Positions 10,501 to 21,588 of a DNA stretch of 64,000 bases are shown here, in pieces. Under the pieces are notes generated by a model. The model was not told the origin of the DNA. It searched no databases and saw only the letters and a list, made by a program, of their open reading frames with translations. The position numbers were made by a program, and so were the translations under genes. The stretch is from positions 14,548,854 through 14,612,853 of the forward strand of contig NC_045147.1 of assembly GCF_008831285.2 (NCBI RefSeq). Reading direction: 5' to 3'. Source of the stretch: Nymphaea colorata. Its lineage: Eukaryota > Streptophyta > Magnoliopsida > Nymphaeales > Nymphaeaceae. The first letter of the stretch is position 1, and each line of letters starts with the position of its first letter.

Positions 10501-12498
10501 GAGGCAACAATTGTTATAGGGTGCGGTTTTCATAATCTTGATGATAATCTGTGGGTTTTATAATTTTATTATTTCGAGATCTTTGTGGTACAACTGAATC
10601 CATTGTTGCTTGGTCTTCCTTGTTACAGTTGTGGGAGAAAGCAAACTGGTGATTATTTGGATGGTGTTGCCCCTAATGGTGTGATGGGTTTGGGATTTGG
10701 AGAGTTATCAGTTCCAAGCTCTCTTGCAAAAGCAGGTCTCGTACGAGATTCTTTCTCCCTCTGTTTCCAGGAGGATGGTTCGGGGAGGATTGTCTTTGGG
10801 GACCAAGGTTTAGCCAACCAAAGCACTACTCCATTCGTGTCGTCCAGAGGCAAATAGTAAGATACATGCTATATCTTGTTATACTAGGTAGAGATAATAG
10901 TTAATACAGAAAATTGGAGGCCTCAAGTACTTTGACACGTGAAGATGAAGTTAGACATGTCACATGTGTGGTAATTGGTGGACACCGTGTTCATTTCTCT
11001 ATGCAAATCATTCTGATGATATGTGAACTTTTTTATTTGTTTTTATGTAATGCATGGTTGTAATTTTCTTCTATTGGAGTTGCTAGAGCATTTTTCCATA
11101 TGAATTTGTCGTTCGTTAAAAACTTAGAATCTATTCGTTCCTCTAGCTCTCCCGGAAGGAACTTCCGTTTTAAGCATTTTCTACAAAAATCTGTCATTGG
11201 TAAAGCATTGCATTCACTGCATTGTTACATTGGAAGGATTGGTTGTCTCATCACGCATTTGGTACTTTGGTATATGAGTTCCAGTTGCCAACGTCAGCTG
11301 TTTATTTCAGTCTTACCTACATCGTGGAAGTGGAGTCTGTGTGTATCGGAAAGACATGCCTTGAACAAGCCAGCTTCCAGACGTTGGTTGATAGTGGTTC
11401 CTCATTCACATTTGTTCCAGCTGATGTATATAAGAGCGTCGTCTTGGAGGTAATTGTATTTCACTTGTGAAATCTTCTCCCTGATTATCCTGATGGATTC
11501 AGTGTTGACCTTTTCTGATGACAGTTTGATGCACGGATGAATGCTTCAAAGGTTGTCTATGAAGGATTTCCGTGGGAATACTGCTACAAAGGAAGGTGAA
11601 TATGTTCTAATGCATTTGACTGATGGCGTTGCTGGTGTCCATTGAATGACATGAACTAATGTTGTCAAAGCAGGTTGAAAGAACTGCCCGACTTTCCAAA
11701 GCTGACAGTAATGTTTGCTAACGATAGCTTTTCTGTCCAGAGCCCCCTCTTAGAACTCCATGCAACTGAGGTGTGCCATTTTCTGCATATTGTTTCGTGA
11801 TGTGCAACTGAATGTCCTAAATGCCTAATTTTGTCATGATCCTGTCCATGTACATTCTACAATAATTATTCATTGGCAACCGTTGTCATTACCATATGAT
11901 TGGCTTTTCTAAGGCACATGTCAGATCACATCGTGGTTCAGTTACTTACAGGATTAGGGTCATGCTTACTAAGATGCTCCTTTATGCTGCAGGAGGATTC
12001 AAATATTTTCTGCTTGGCTTTACAGTCTACTACTGATGCAATAGGAGTAATCGGACGTGAGCACTAAAATCTCTCTTTCTCCCCGACACAGACGTGCACA
12101 TGCACATACTACTGCTCAAGTTGACAAGACTTTTTTTGCAGAAAACTGGATGACGGGTTACAGGATGGTGTTTGATAGGGAGAACTTGAAGTTAGGATGG
12201 TCCCCATCAAAATGTGAGCACTCTTCCAGTATGGCAACAATTTTTTATTTCTTAACAATCTGGCTAATATTTTGTTCGTTCTTCAGGTCGATTACTCAAT
12301 GAGACCAAAGCAAATGGTAGACCGGAGAATTCATTGCCGACAGACCAACAACAGAGCCCTCCTGGAGGACATGCAGTTTCTCCTGCAATTGCTGGCTGGG
12401 CTCCCCCTGCCAAACCTTCGGCAGCATCATCACTGCGGATGCCACGGTTCTTTTTGTTGCTTCTGGTTTTGATTTGCTGGCAGCAGCAGAGGTCGTGA
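7594..12498 (+). CDS. Aspartic proteinase-like protein 1 (pepsin family A1B, GPI-type tail)
   Basis: This is a plant pepsin-like protease of 531 aa. Ten exons total 1596 nt: 7594-7928, 8550-8685, 10279-10520, 10629-10856, 11311-11449, 11525-11595, 11674-11770, 11993-12056, 12142-12213 and 12287-12498. A hydrophobic signal peptide covers about residues 5-28. The two catalytic motifs are DTGSD (Asp132) and DSGSS (Asp341). The flap-side CDCIQCAP, the IGCGRKQTGDYLDGVAPNG block and the late YRMVFDRENLKLGWSPSKC block match, from memory, Arabidopsis At5g10080. There is no plant-specific saposin-like insert. The C-terminus has a small-residue stretch (KPSAASS) and then a hydrophobic run RFFLLLLVLICW, as in a GPI-anchor signal, so the mature enzyme is probably at the cell surface. 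The substrate is unknown. The ATG at 7594 is chosen because it opens the signal peptide. Confidence 0.93.
7952..7985. repeat. Compound (AC)n(TC)n microsatellite
   Basis: An AC run passes directly into a TC run just inside intron 1 of the aspartic protease gene, about 20 bases after the donor at 7929. Confidence 0.9.
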
Positions 12499-15400
12499 CA
12501 TGGAGGTCTTTTACCCAGAGGCTGTGTATAAATTTGTTACTTTTTTTTTTGGCCTGTTTAGTTTTTCTGCGAATATGATAGCTATAGAGTTGGATGTCTG
12601 TAAAAATCCGTTCCTCGGCGAGTTGCATGTTTCCTTTCGGCTCATCTCAAGGCTATTGTGGTTCTATCCCATGCGCAAAGAGCATGAGTGTGAGATTTTA
12701 GGTTTCTAGCTAATCTTGGATTATTATTTTTTTACTACGTGCCCATATTTTTTGGTTTTTAGCTTTCTTGTTCTTTACGCTGCTTATTTTCAGGGATCAC
12801 TCTTATGTGGCCTTTGATGGCTCTACGAGTGTTGTATCTGAGACACTGCGTCAATATCCAGACATGAGAAATGAAAGCCTTGCAGCTAGGCCATTGAATA
12901 TTTGTTAGAAATAACCCGCGTATAACTTGCTTCAATTCCTTTTAGTTCATTCATGATGTATTTTTGCTATGAGATTTAACAGTGAACCGATACTAATTCA
13001 AACGTTTCTATCTGCAACGAGAGAGAACGACGGAATACATAACTGCGAAAGGGTGTTTGCATGGGGTTAGGAAAAACAGCAGCATGAGAAAAGAACAGAG
13101 GTTAAAAGCTCTCCCCACTTCACCTGGAAAAGTTTGATGAAAATATCGGATCTCTACGGAGACAAAAGATTTTGCTTTTTTCGAGGAACAAAGTGAACTT
13201 CATCTTGTTCGTTAATCATCGAAAAACACTTCATTTTGTTTGTTTACTTTTCAATGCTATACCCTGCAATGCACGCTTTTTATACAGTTTCTCTTCGGAA
13301 TAGTTTAAAGCTTGGACAAAATTTTACATTGCAAAGTTTTCCAGATTGAGACATTTAGTAGGGGCTACGTTGCGAGAAAGCTTTAGGGGGCGGAGTTTCT
13401 GAATCCAGACGTCTTCAAGGGTCTCTTTCCATACGTAGTGGTAGAAAAAGGAGACTAAAGAAAACGCTAAGCCTTTAGTTGATGGTACCAAATAATTGGT
13501 GCATAATTTGATGGTGGGGGAAGACAAAATGGTGGAAAGCCATTTTGTCTCCCCATCTTTTCAAAAGCCAAAGAGAGCATAATGAATTGCTTCCACAGCC
13601 AAAGATGAATTCATCACAGGCAAGTTTTCATTATAGACCCAGAAGTGGGTCTCATATCCATGAGGGCTCAACCTTCGTTGATAAACTGTTAAGCAAGGAG
13701 ATCAAATTCTGTCGTCTTATAGAGATGTCGAGAAATATCGATCTAGTTCCATAGAAAAAAGAAATGAGCACTAGTGCCACTCGCAGAGGGATGCCACGAT
13801 TTAACAATTGTAAGAAAGAGCCAGAGCCAATGTTAAAGAAATTCAAAAGCATGAACTCTGTTTGGGGGTATACAAGCAAAAAAGGTAGGCCACCAAACAG
13901 AAATCCATCCCCAGAAGGAAAGAAGAAAAAAAAGAGCAGGTTAGATTCTTAGAATTGGTAAATCCTTGCCATGATTATCCCATTCACTCTATGCATGCCT
14001 CTGGGTGAAGCAGTGAACGATTAGTTGTCACTTTGATTCTTGTAGATGCTACACTTTTGAACTGTACTTAATTGACGGCTGTCCTGTCACCCTCTAGGTT
14101 CTTAATCAGTCCAGAAACAACTTAAGAGGCAGGGGAAAAGGAAGAGGGTTTCTCTCTCTCTCTCTGTCTTAATGATTGATTCAAAAGTCGCCAACACCTA
14201 TATGGCTAGAGATTGGTTTTGTGACTCCTTGGGAAGGACGAAAGTTTGTGGCTAACCGCGAACTTGTTTCGAAAAAAGATAAGCGTCAGACTTTTCCGTT
14301 TTCCATCTTTATTAAGTTTGTTTTAGTTGAATAGAAGATATATGTCGTTCATCAATGTCCTACTTATTATTTAAAATGGCTTTCTCCACTCTACGGAATT
14401 CAATATTCAGATAATTATAGCCATACCAATCAAAGAACAGAGTCTTCACCGTCCAACATAAAAAGATCATGGAACAATGGCGTCATATCCTGTGCAATGA
14501 AGGAAGAAGACAAGAACTCAACAGAGTAAATTAAGCCAACCATGTTATCCGACTCTTGTACCTTCCTGGATTTTTTTTTAAATATTCATTTCATGCATGT
14601 ACCTTGTAAAATTGAAGAAAGACAAAAAGGATCAATCCCAAACCATTAAGAACAAATTCTACTACTCAAACTGAAAGAGCAAGTTAGAACACCAAAAGCA
14701 GTACCCTGATGGTATGGGGGAAAGGGTGGCGGCTACGGCGTTCTTGTTGGGCCGTAGGATGAAATATCCAAAAAACAAGTTAGAAAACATAAAAGAGAAA
14801 GTACATAAAAAATAGTCCGGTAGAAAAAACTGCTATGTAGAATCCATGGGTCATCATCAGTGAGACAATACTTTATACTGATTGATATGTAGAAAGAATT
14901 GGTTGGTAACCAAATGAAAACGAGCAATATATCCAATAAGCAGTCCCGAATTGATGGCATCAAACCAACCAAGTACTCTACAAGACTACAACCCAATTGA
15001 GAGTCCTCATAAACGGGCTCAAAATGAGTAGGATTAAGCAGTCATAACTTACTTGAAACCGGTTTCAAACTTCATGAACCCATCTTAAAGATTATACAAT
15101 CGGTTCAGCTCACACTTAAGAACGAAGTGGTAAACTGAAACAGTGGCACTAATTGAGAACAAGAACCAATTTACTACTGTAGGCTTCACGCAATATCCAG
15201 GACTTGAGGCACTGAGGCAGGTAACCAGGGACCCTGCTTGAGTTTCGAGACAGACCATTTCCAGCAACTGGCTGCCACTTGCCAAAAAAATTTAACCAGA
15301 GTCTCATATGGAATAGTGGGTGACCCTACTAAGCTGAAACACCAGTCAAGATGCAACAGGATGCTGCAACATCAGTGTGACAAGTGTAGGAGGCACATCC

Positions 15401-15845
15401 TGTTTTGGTTGGCATGTCATCATAAAGTGTTATTTGACAGCAGGAATATACCCGTGAGTATTCCATGAATTTGCTTCAAGTCTTTCAAAGATTAAGACAG
15501 ATTCACGGAACACTTACAACATATTTCTACTGCGAAACAACTCATATGAGGATCACTCAATGGATCCGTTAGTGCAAATCTGCAAACTTTTATCATCTCA
15601 TGTGCCTGGATTGGATGCTGAAAGGTGCTAAATTTGCTCCTAGAGGAAGGGATGCAGCATTTTTGTATTGCAATTAGATACCTTTTTGGTCTTTTGGCTA
15701 AGTATTGTCTTGTAATTCTAATAGAGAATAATATTAGAACTACATAATTCTAGTAGTATAGTTTTTTTTCTGTGTCTGCAGTATTCAACTCTATGAATTC
15801 TGTTTTTCTTCTATTGAACTTTTGGAGCAGGTTATATGTTGTAGT

Positions 15846-15974
15846 CAAGAGCAGAGTCATGAATTTTTTGTGAGGGGGACTGAATTATAGTTTCAAAATT
15901 TTGACAAAGGACCAAAATATAAAACCTTGTATAGGGGCCGGGGACCCTACCGGCCTTCCTTGACTCCACCCCTG
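15846..15974. mobile_element. hAT-like MITE (GGCGGAGCCA family), imperfect TSD
   Basis: The left end CAAGAGCAGAGTCA pairs with the right end TGACTCCACCCCTG (reverse complement CAGGGGTGGAGTCA). The flanking 8-mers GTTGTAGT and GTTCTGGT agree at six of eight positions, consistent with an aged 8-bp target-site duplication. No coding capacity. The ends resemble those of the elements at 23417, 51980 and 52986. Confidence 0.65.
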
Positions 15975-17021
15975 GTTCTGGTCCTGATCACCACACGGTG
16001 TTTGAGGCATGAAATGCCGAAAGTGCCTCTTCTTTGGCGAGGACAGAAATGAAGAAGAAACTTGAAAGCAACATGGCAAAAACACCGCTCACAGAGTCTC
16101 TTGTGAGAGGTCGAGCACTGGGCCGAACATCCCCATTACAAATTTATTTGCGTATACTTCTTGGACGTCCTCCTATTTTGAAAGCCTTAAAGCTAACCAA
16201 CCTAACCAGGTTTATATCCCTTTGTTGGAACAAATTATCAGTGGGAACTGTTCCAGACAGTTGGTTCTTTTGTTTAAAATGATCGGCCAGGCTTGCGTCC
16301 TCCTTTTCTGCCACCTAAACTAAAGTTGTACAAGTGGAAACTTAAACAACTTTCAAAAGTGTGATAAGAAGCAAAGCCATGACGATTGCGCCACTTCTTC
16401 ATTGTGCCAGGGACGAACGTTGTGTACCTGGCGCACCTAGAACGCGGGCCCTCCGCGTTCCTGTCCCAGTTTAGTTTCTCGTTTGCATGGAGAGTGGAGA
16501 CACAACTTAGTCTATAATGGGAGTGCCTGTTCCGCGTGTTTGGTATCCATTGTTTGTATTGAGCATGAGCTCACTCGTTGTACCGAACATGTTGTTCTGT
16601 CCGGTGCAATCAAACAACCTCCACATGTACTAATTGGTCGATTTCCATGATCATGTGTTAGGGCCCAACTTTTCTCCTTTGTTATATATGCTTTTTGGGC
16701 AAAGACTTTACCTTGCATTTGATAGAAGGGATAAGTTGTCTTCAAAAGTAGGGTGAACTTGTATCTAGATATAAAGAGATTAAGCATCCTTCGTTTAAAC
16801 ATGGTGTCTTCATTGAGAGAGCAGGAGAAAGCTGCCAAAGTACCAGTGATCTGGTAAGATGCGCTTTATAAATGGGACCAATTAAATTGACAGATCATCA
16901 TGGTTTCAAACATATAAAGAAAATATCAGAAACACCAAAGCTTTTGATTCACACATTAAGCAGCGAAAACTTCACACCCTTAACCAACTCAAAGTCAAGT
17001 CCACTGTCCCTTTTTAAGTTT

Positions 17022-17201
17022 TTTTTTTTTTTTTTTTTAAATGTTTACTTAAGGGCAACCACTTTCACATAAAACCACCAAGGCCATAACCTCATACCTT
17101 TGAGGTTTTGGCTTGATTTGGAACTTGACATTGGCCGCAAGATTTGAACCTTGTATCCCTTGGATGTGAACCGCCTTGTCGCCCTATTGCGCTATCCTTA
17201 A
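17022..17201 (-). mobile_element. tRNA-derived SINE with 10-bp target-site duplication
   Basis: Read on the minus strand, the element starts TTAAGGATAGCGCAATAGGG, which carries an A-box-like TAGCGCAATAGGG (about 17181-17194). A B-box-like GGTTCAAATC lies at 17141-17150, about the spacing of a pol III type 2 promoter. It ends in an A-run (T-run on the plus strand, ending about 17038). The 10-mer TTTTAAGTTT flanks it exactly at 17012-17021 and 17202-17211. The promoter boxes, A-tail and direct repeat together identify a complete SINE of about 180 bp. Confidence 0.85.
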
Positions 17202-17263
17202 TTTTAAGTTTAAAAGAGCGTTAATGAGATAGAAATGTGAAAGGTGTTAGCTTTTCACCCTAA

Positions 17264-17464
17264 GGTTGGGTTTGATATATAGTCTCATATCTAGATCTGA
17301 GGCTGCATAAAAAAGTGTATTTGGGGAGTATATTAGATTTTGAATTCATGCTACATGTTAAAAACCATAAATTTAAGGTTCTACTTTGGAGTGGGGTAGA
17401 GGAAGGGGTTCTATAGATCTGAGATCACCTTAGATCTGAGATATGTGGTGAAACAAACACAACT
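17264..17464. mobile_element. Tourist-like MITE with GGTTGGGTTTG ends
   Basis: The left end GGTTGGGTTTGATA is mirrored by a right end whose reverse complement is AGTTGTGTTTGTTT. A TAA flanks each side (17261-17263 and 17465-17467), as PIF/Harbinger (Tourist) elements produce. Inner arms carry AGATCTGAG on both sides. It lies 52 bp from the SINE and has no coding capacity. Confidence 0.6.
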
Positions 17465-18910
17465 TAAATGAAATCCACCGCTCAAAGTATAGTTTTGATC
17501 GTAAACCTTGATACATACTTACAGACATATATGTCTTTCTCAATGATTTATGAGCTTCTAGAAACGAAAAGCTGGGAGCTAGGACTAAAAGCATGAAGCT
17601 GCTCTAAAAAGGAGAATGACAGAGAAGATTTGGACGTCACTGTGGGGTGAGCCGCAGAGACATGAGATTTTGCTTTGATTTTTCTCAGTTCAATAAAGTT
17701 GGCATGATGGGAAAGGGAAGAGCTATTTTATTTAGTCACCATCTGGAAAACGCCAGAATACATCATGGCCGATTAAGCTAACTCATTATCTATCACCTAG
17801 CTAGCTAGGAAATCGAAGCCTGCACACAATTTTCTGCCTGAATTTCACTGTAGCATAGTAAGTATATGTTTCAAAGAAATATGTATCATATTAAGAGGCA
17901 TGATATAATATTAATATGTGAAACATTTGATTGTTTGATATAAAAATGTCATCCATTATGGCAACATGGTGTGATTTTGAAATAGATGTTCCCGAAATAT
18001 ATATAATGTCCAGGAGGATGGGTCTTTTAAAATGTGTCGCCGGACGGCAGGCGGGAAGCGGGCCATGGGAGCGGATGACTTTTTGTGGTGGGTGCGCCGA
18101 CCAAAAGGCCAAGTGGGGTGCCAGATAAGCGGAAGGCCCGTGGTTTGCTGTCAATGGTATGGCAAGGGAGCATTTTGGTGGGTGCAAGTGGGCCCGTTGT
18201 GGCGCACCTGGGCTCTTCACTGGTTCGAGCATGGGTCCCGGGCCGCTCTATATGATTGATCTACAACGGCCTCCTTGCTAGACCCTCTGTGTTAGATTGA
18301 TTCTCTTAGCTGTCTCCCCGCTCGAGCATATCGTAATGTTGCATCGATCTCTATTTGAATATGAACAGAATAGGCTGATTTGAATCGAATCGGGAGTAAA
18401 TCGATTCGGTTCTGTGGTCACTTGAAAGTGCGACGTCTCACTAGTCAAACATTTTTAAAATGAATTAAAAAAATTTGAAATATTTTTCATTATTTTTTCA
18501 TAGTTTTTATTGATTCATTGCTGGTTTAAGTAGCAGCGTAGGACATAGGCTTAAGCAAACACATAACCGACATGTCTTTAGAATCTAACATTCTGTGGGG
18601 GTTGATAAACCACGTTGCATTTTTACGCCGTTTTCAAAATTTCACCCGTTTCCAGTGATGGATGAAGTTGCCGTCAAGTAACGGGAGTGACCTTTGGCGA
18701 CTTGGTTGGTTGTTTGCTGGGTTCTTATATTATACATTTGAGGCAAATCCATTTTCTATTTGCAGTATTGTATTTTTAGTTTGTAGGTCCTCTATGGCTT
18801 TTTCTGTTAATTTTTTTTTTTTTAAAAAAGTGCGTTTTCAAATGATTCAAAAGATAGAACTTAACTTTTGGTGAATCATAAAAACATGTTCAACATCTCT
18901 CTCTTTCTCT

Positions 18911-18913
<3 letters not shown>

Positions 18914-18965
<52 letters not shown>
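18914..18965. repeat. (TA)n microsatellite within a CT...AG palindrome
   Basis: A 52-bp TA run is flanked by CTCTCTTT on the left and AAAGAGAG on the right, so the whole tract is self-complementary and could extrude a long hairpin. Its length is likely variable between individuals. Confidence 0.95.
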
Positions 18966-18968
<3 letters not shown>

Positions 18969-19923
18969 AGAGAGAGGAGATGGGGGAAGAAGAAGGATAA
19001 TAACAGGTCTCCTTCGCCTCCATAATGATATTTCTAATCTCAAGTTTAGCATTTCTCAATACCATTGATATAACACCCTTTAAAAATTGAACTGATGAGA
19101 TAGATATATAACACACCACCCAACCCAATCAGTTGCTCTACCGATTAGAGAGAGAGAGTTTATAACTGTGCATCCTCTTGACTCCATGCTAGCTGGATTT
19201 GCTAGAAGGAAATGAAACTCTCATAATCATAAGAAATATGGATGTTAGGTATCGGTCGCCAGCTTCTCCCTTATTAGTCGCTTCCCTCTGTTTTTTAATC
19301 ATCTGTATAATGGGTATCATCTTAATTTGTATTTTAATTCGTTTCTTTCTTACTAGTTCTTCCTCATCTTTTGTTCACTTGGCTTGCGCTTTTGATCAGA
19401 TATTCATTTCTTAGTTGTTTCTGCTTCAAGCTCCACACCAAATTTTGACGCTTGTGCTGCTTTCACTTCACAGATAGCTCTTCAATGTCTTAATACGCAC
19501 AACATACACCACATCACACCTGCTAATTCTTCTGCACATCATGTATTGGCCATGGATTACATAATGACTCCATGTAGAAAAAAGAGCTTAGACATATAAA
19601 GCTGTCATATATATATCTTGTGAAATTCATAGATACAATATAATACTGTACTCAAATATCCAATGTTAGAAGCTTCTCGTTCTTTATGGAGGCTGCCTAA
19701 TTACAGAACCAAGCGCTTGGAGAAGTGTGTTTAGTTTGTGGGTCACCGGTCACCGGCGCTGGGCCAGGTGGGCGGTGCATCAAAACAAAACCGAGTTCCA
19801 TACGTTAGGAGATGGCCCGCTAGTCAAGAGTGGTATTGTTTCCGACTCACAGCTTCCTCGCCACCTGTATCCAATTCCCTAACACCTTCCTGCCAGTTCT
19901 CTCCTTCCCCACAGATCGACTCC

Positions 19924-19949
19924 CACGTGTCCCCTCTGCTACACGTGTC
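19924..19949 (+). promoter_or_regulatory. Paired ACGTGTC elements upstream of HIPP
   Basis: CACGTGTC (19924-19931) and ACACGTGTC (19941-19949) are two G-box/ABRE-type cores 17 bp apart and about 480-510 bp before the HIPP TATA box. bZIP ABF/AREB factors are known to bind such pairs in ABA and drought promoters. Motif presence is seen; function is inferred. Confidence 0.5.
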
Positions 19950-20429
19950 AACATCGGGTCGGATCTCATCACTGCATGATCGAAGCAGAAGCCCCCATAC
20001 CTTTCCCGCCGGTCGACCTTTCTCCTTTGGACTGCCTGCGCGCGGGTGTGACCTGTTCGCAGCAGCTTGCTTTCATACCAAGTAAGAGGGGGAGAGAAAG
20101 TGTGTCTGTGAAGTAAGAGATAGAGAGAGAAAGTGTGTGTGTATGAAGGAGGCATTTAAAACACGTAGTGTGTTCTGTGATTCACAACTCATCCATGGTC
20201 TACATCATAATTTAAAAGCAGGGTTTGCACAAACTAGGAAACAAACAGATCAAAATCATTTTGAAAGTTTCTTACACTCTTTTTCTTTTTCTAATACTCT
20301 TTTCTTTTTCTAATTTACTCTCTCTTTATTTTTCTACTTTTGTTTGGTCCTGTTTGCGTGCCAGTTTGCTTTCTTTCCTTGCAGCTGCCTGTTAACGGGA
20401 AGGGTTGTTTTCTGCCCCTTTCAAGTGTC

Positions 20430-20437
20430 TATATAAG
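20430..20437 (+). promoter_or_regulatory. TATA box of the HIPP gene
   Basis: TATATAAG lies 231 bp before the HIPP start codon, with pyrimidine-rich sequence upstream. Transcription would begin about 30 bp downstream (near 20465), giving a 5' leader of about 200 nt. Confidence 0.65.
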
Positions 20438-20667
20438 CAAGTAGTGCTCAGACTGACTGCTTTAAGGGCAGCGAGAGCCAGACAGAGAGAGATCCTTTGA
20501 TTTTCTAGAAACCCACTTTGTTGAGTTTGCCGTTCTGCTTTGGCAACAGGTGTTTTGGTCCTCTGTTTTGTTCATCGTAACCTTTACCTGCACATCCTCC
20601 AGTTTGTTACCTATTTCTTAGGTGGCTGATCCCATTTCTCCTTGCTTCTTGTGAGAGAAAGATCATA

Positions 20668-21588
20668 ATGGGGGGAACTTTGGAGTATCTTTCAGGGTTG
20701 TTTGGTGGCGGACACAAGAGCAAGAAGCTCAAGAAGAAGCAGATACAGACTGTGGAGCTCAAAGTCAGGATGGATTGTGACGGGTGCGAGCTCAAAGTGA
20801 AGAAGGCCCTCTCTTCAATGAAAGGTACCACCACCATTTCCCTACCATTCATCATCACCACCACCTTCTTTTCTTGGTTAATTTACAGAACAAACCCGAG
20901 TCCTACCTGAACCATTGTCCCGGTAACACATAGTACTCAGCTGTCGCTTCTCTGAGCCTCTCAGGAGCTTCCTTTCCCTCAACCTCCCGGAAGCTTCCTC
21001 CTAGAACGGTGTGCCCACATGGAGGCGTTCTTGTACACTTTTCTGACAACCAGAAACCGTTGTGGAAACTCAGCCGCGCTTATACTTTAGCTTGTGTATA
21101 ATCTAGTGATTATTATCTTTCAAACTGTTCAAAACTCCGGCATGAAAGTCTCTTTCGTCCAAGCAAGAGTTGTTAGGACTCTGTGATCAGTGGCCTCGTA
21201 CCCTTCGAAATTTTGAATCTCTGCCACCAGCATCTTCTTTTTTTATCAGTATTTGAATATGACATTAAATGGGTTAAAATTTGCAGGGGTCGAGTCAGTG
21301 ACGATCAACAGGAAGCAGCAGAAGGTGACTGTGGTGGGGCGTGTGGACGCCAATAAAGTACTGAAAAGGGCCAAGGCCACAGGGAAAAAGGCTGAGCTTT
21401 GGCCTTATGTCCCTTACAACCTGGTTACATACCCTTACATTACACAAGCCTATGATAAGAAGGCACCCCCTGGCTATGTCAGGAAGGTGGAGCAAGTACT
21501 CAGCTCAAACCCTGAAAATAGCAGGCAGGAAGAGCGTTATATTACCATGTTCAGTGATGAAAACCCAAACTCCTGTTCTGTCATGTAG
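20668..21588 (+). CDS. Heavy-metal-associated isoprenylated plant protein (HIPP)
   Basis: HIPPs are small metal-binding proteins attached to membranes by a prenyl group, linked to metal homeostasis and abiotic stress. Two exons, 20668-20824 and 21287-21588, total 459 nt and give 152 aa, the usual size for the HIPP20-27 group. A lysine-rich N-terminus is followed by an HMA domain (about residues 26-90) with the metal site MDCDGC (Cys37 and Cys40). The conserved block KAELWPYVPYNLVTYPYI is followed by YDKKAPPGYVRKVE. The protein ends FSDENPNSCSVM, whose last four residues form a CaaX box (Cys149) with Met last, favouring farnesylation. The start MGGTLEYLSGLF matches the usual HIPP20/22-like N-terminus. 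The intron splits the HMA domain after MK, as in relatives. Subgroup assignment is from memory. Confidence 0.95.

Larger units (their letters stand above)
12499..19900. other. Protease 3' UTR and 7.4-kb intergenic region
   Basis: The first 400-500 bases are probably 3' UTR of the aspartic protease. The rest has no recognisable gene. A short basic reading frame at 13764-13952 has no family resemblance. The stretch contains the hAT-like MITE at 15846, the SINE at 17022, the Tourist-like MITE at 17264 and the AT microsatellite at 18914. A GC-richer patch at about 18030-18260 also encodes nothing I can identify. Confidence 0.6.

Noticed and set aside
13764-13952. Basic 62-aa frame as a small gene
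   Set aside because: It has Lys-rich low complexity, no splice-supported extension and no recognisable family.
17100-17201. A tRNA gene on the minus strand
   Set aside because: The A- and B-box-like motifs are present but no cloverleaf with paired acceptor stem forms; the A-tail and direct repeats show a SINE.
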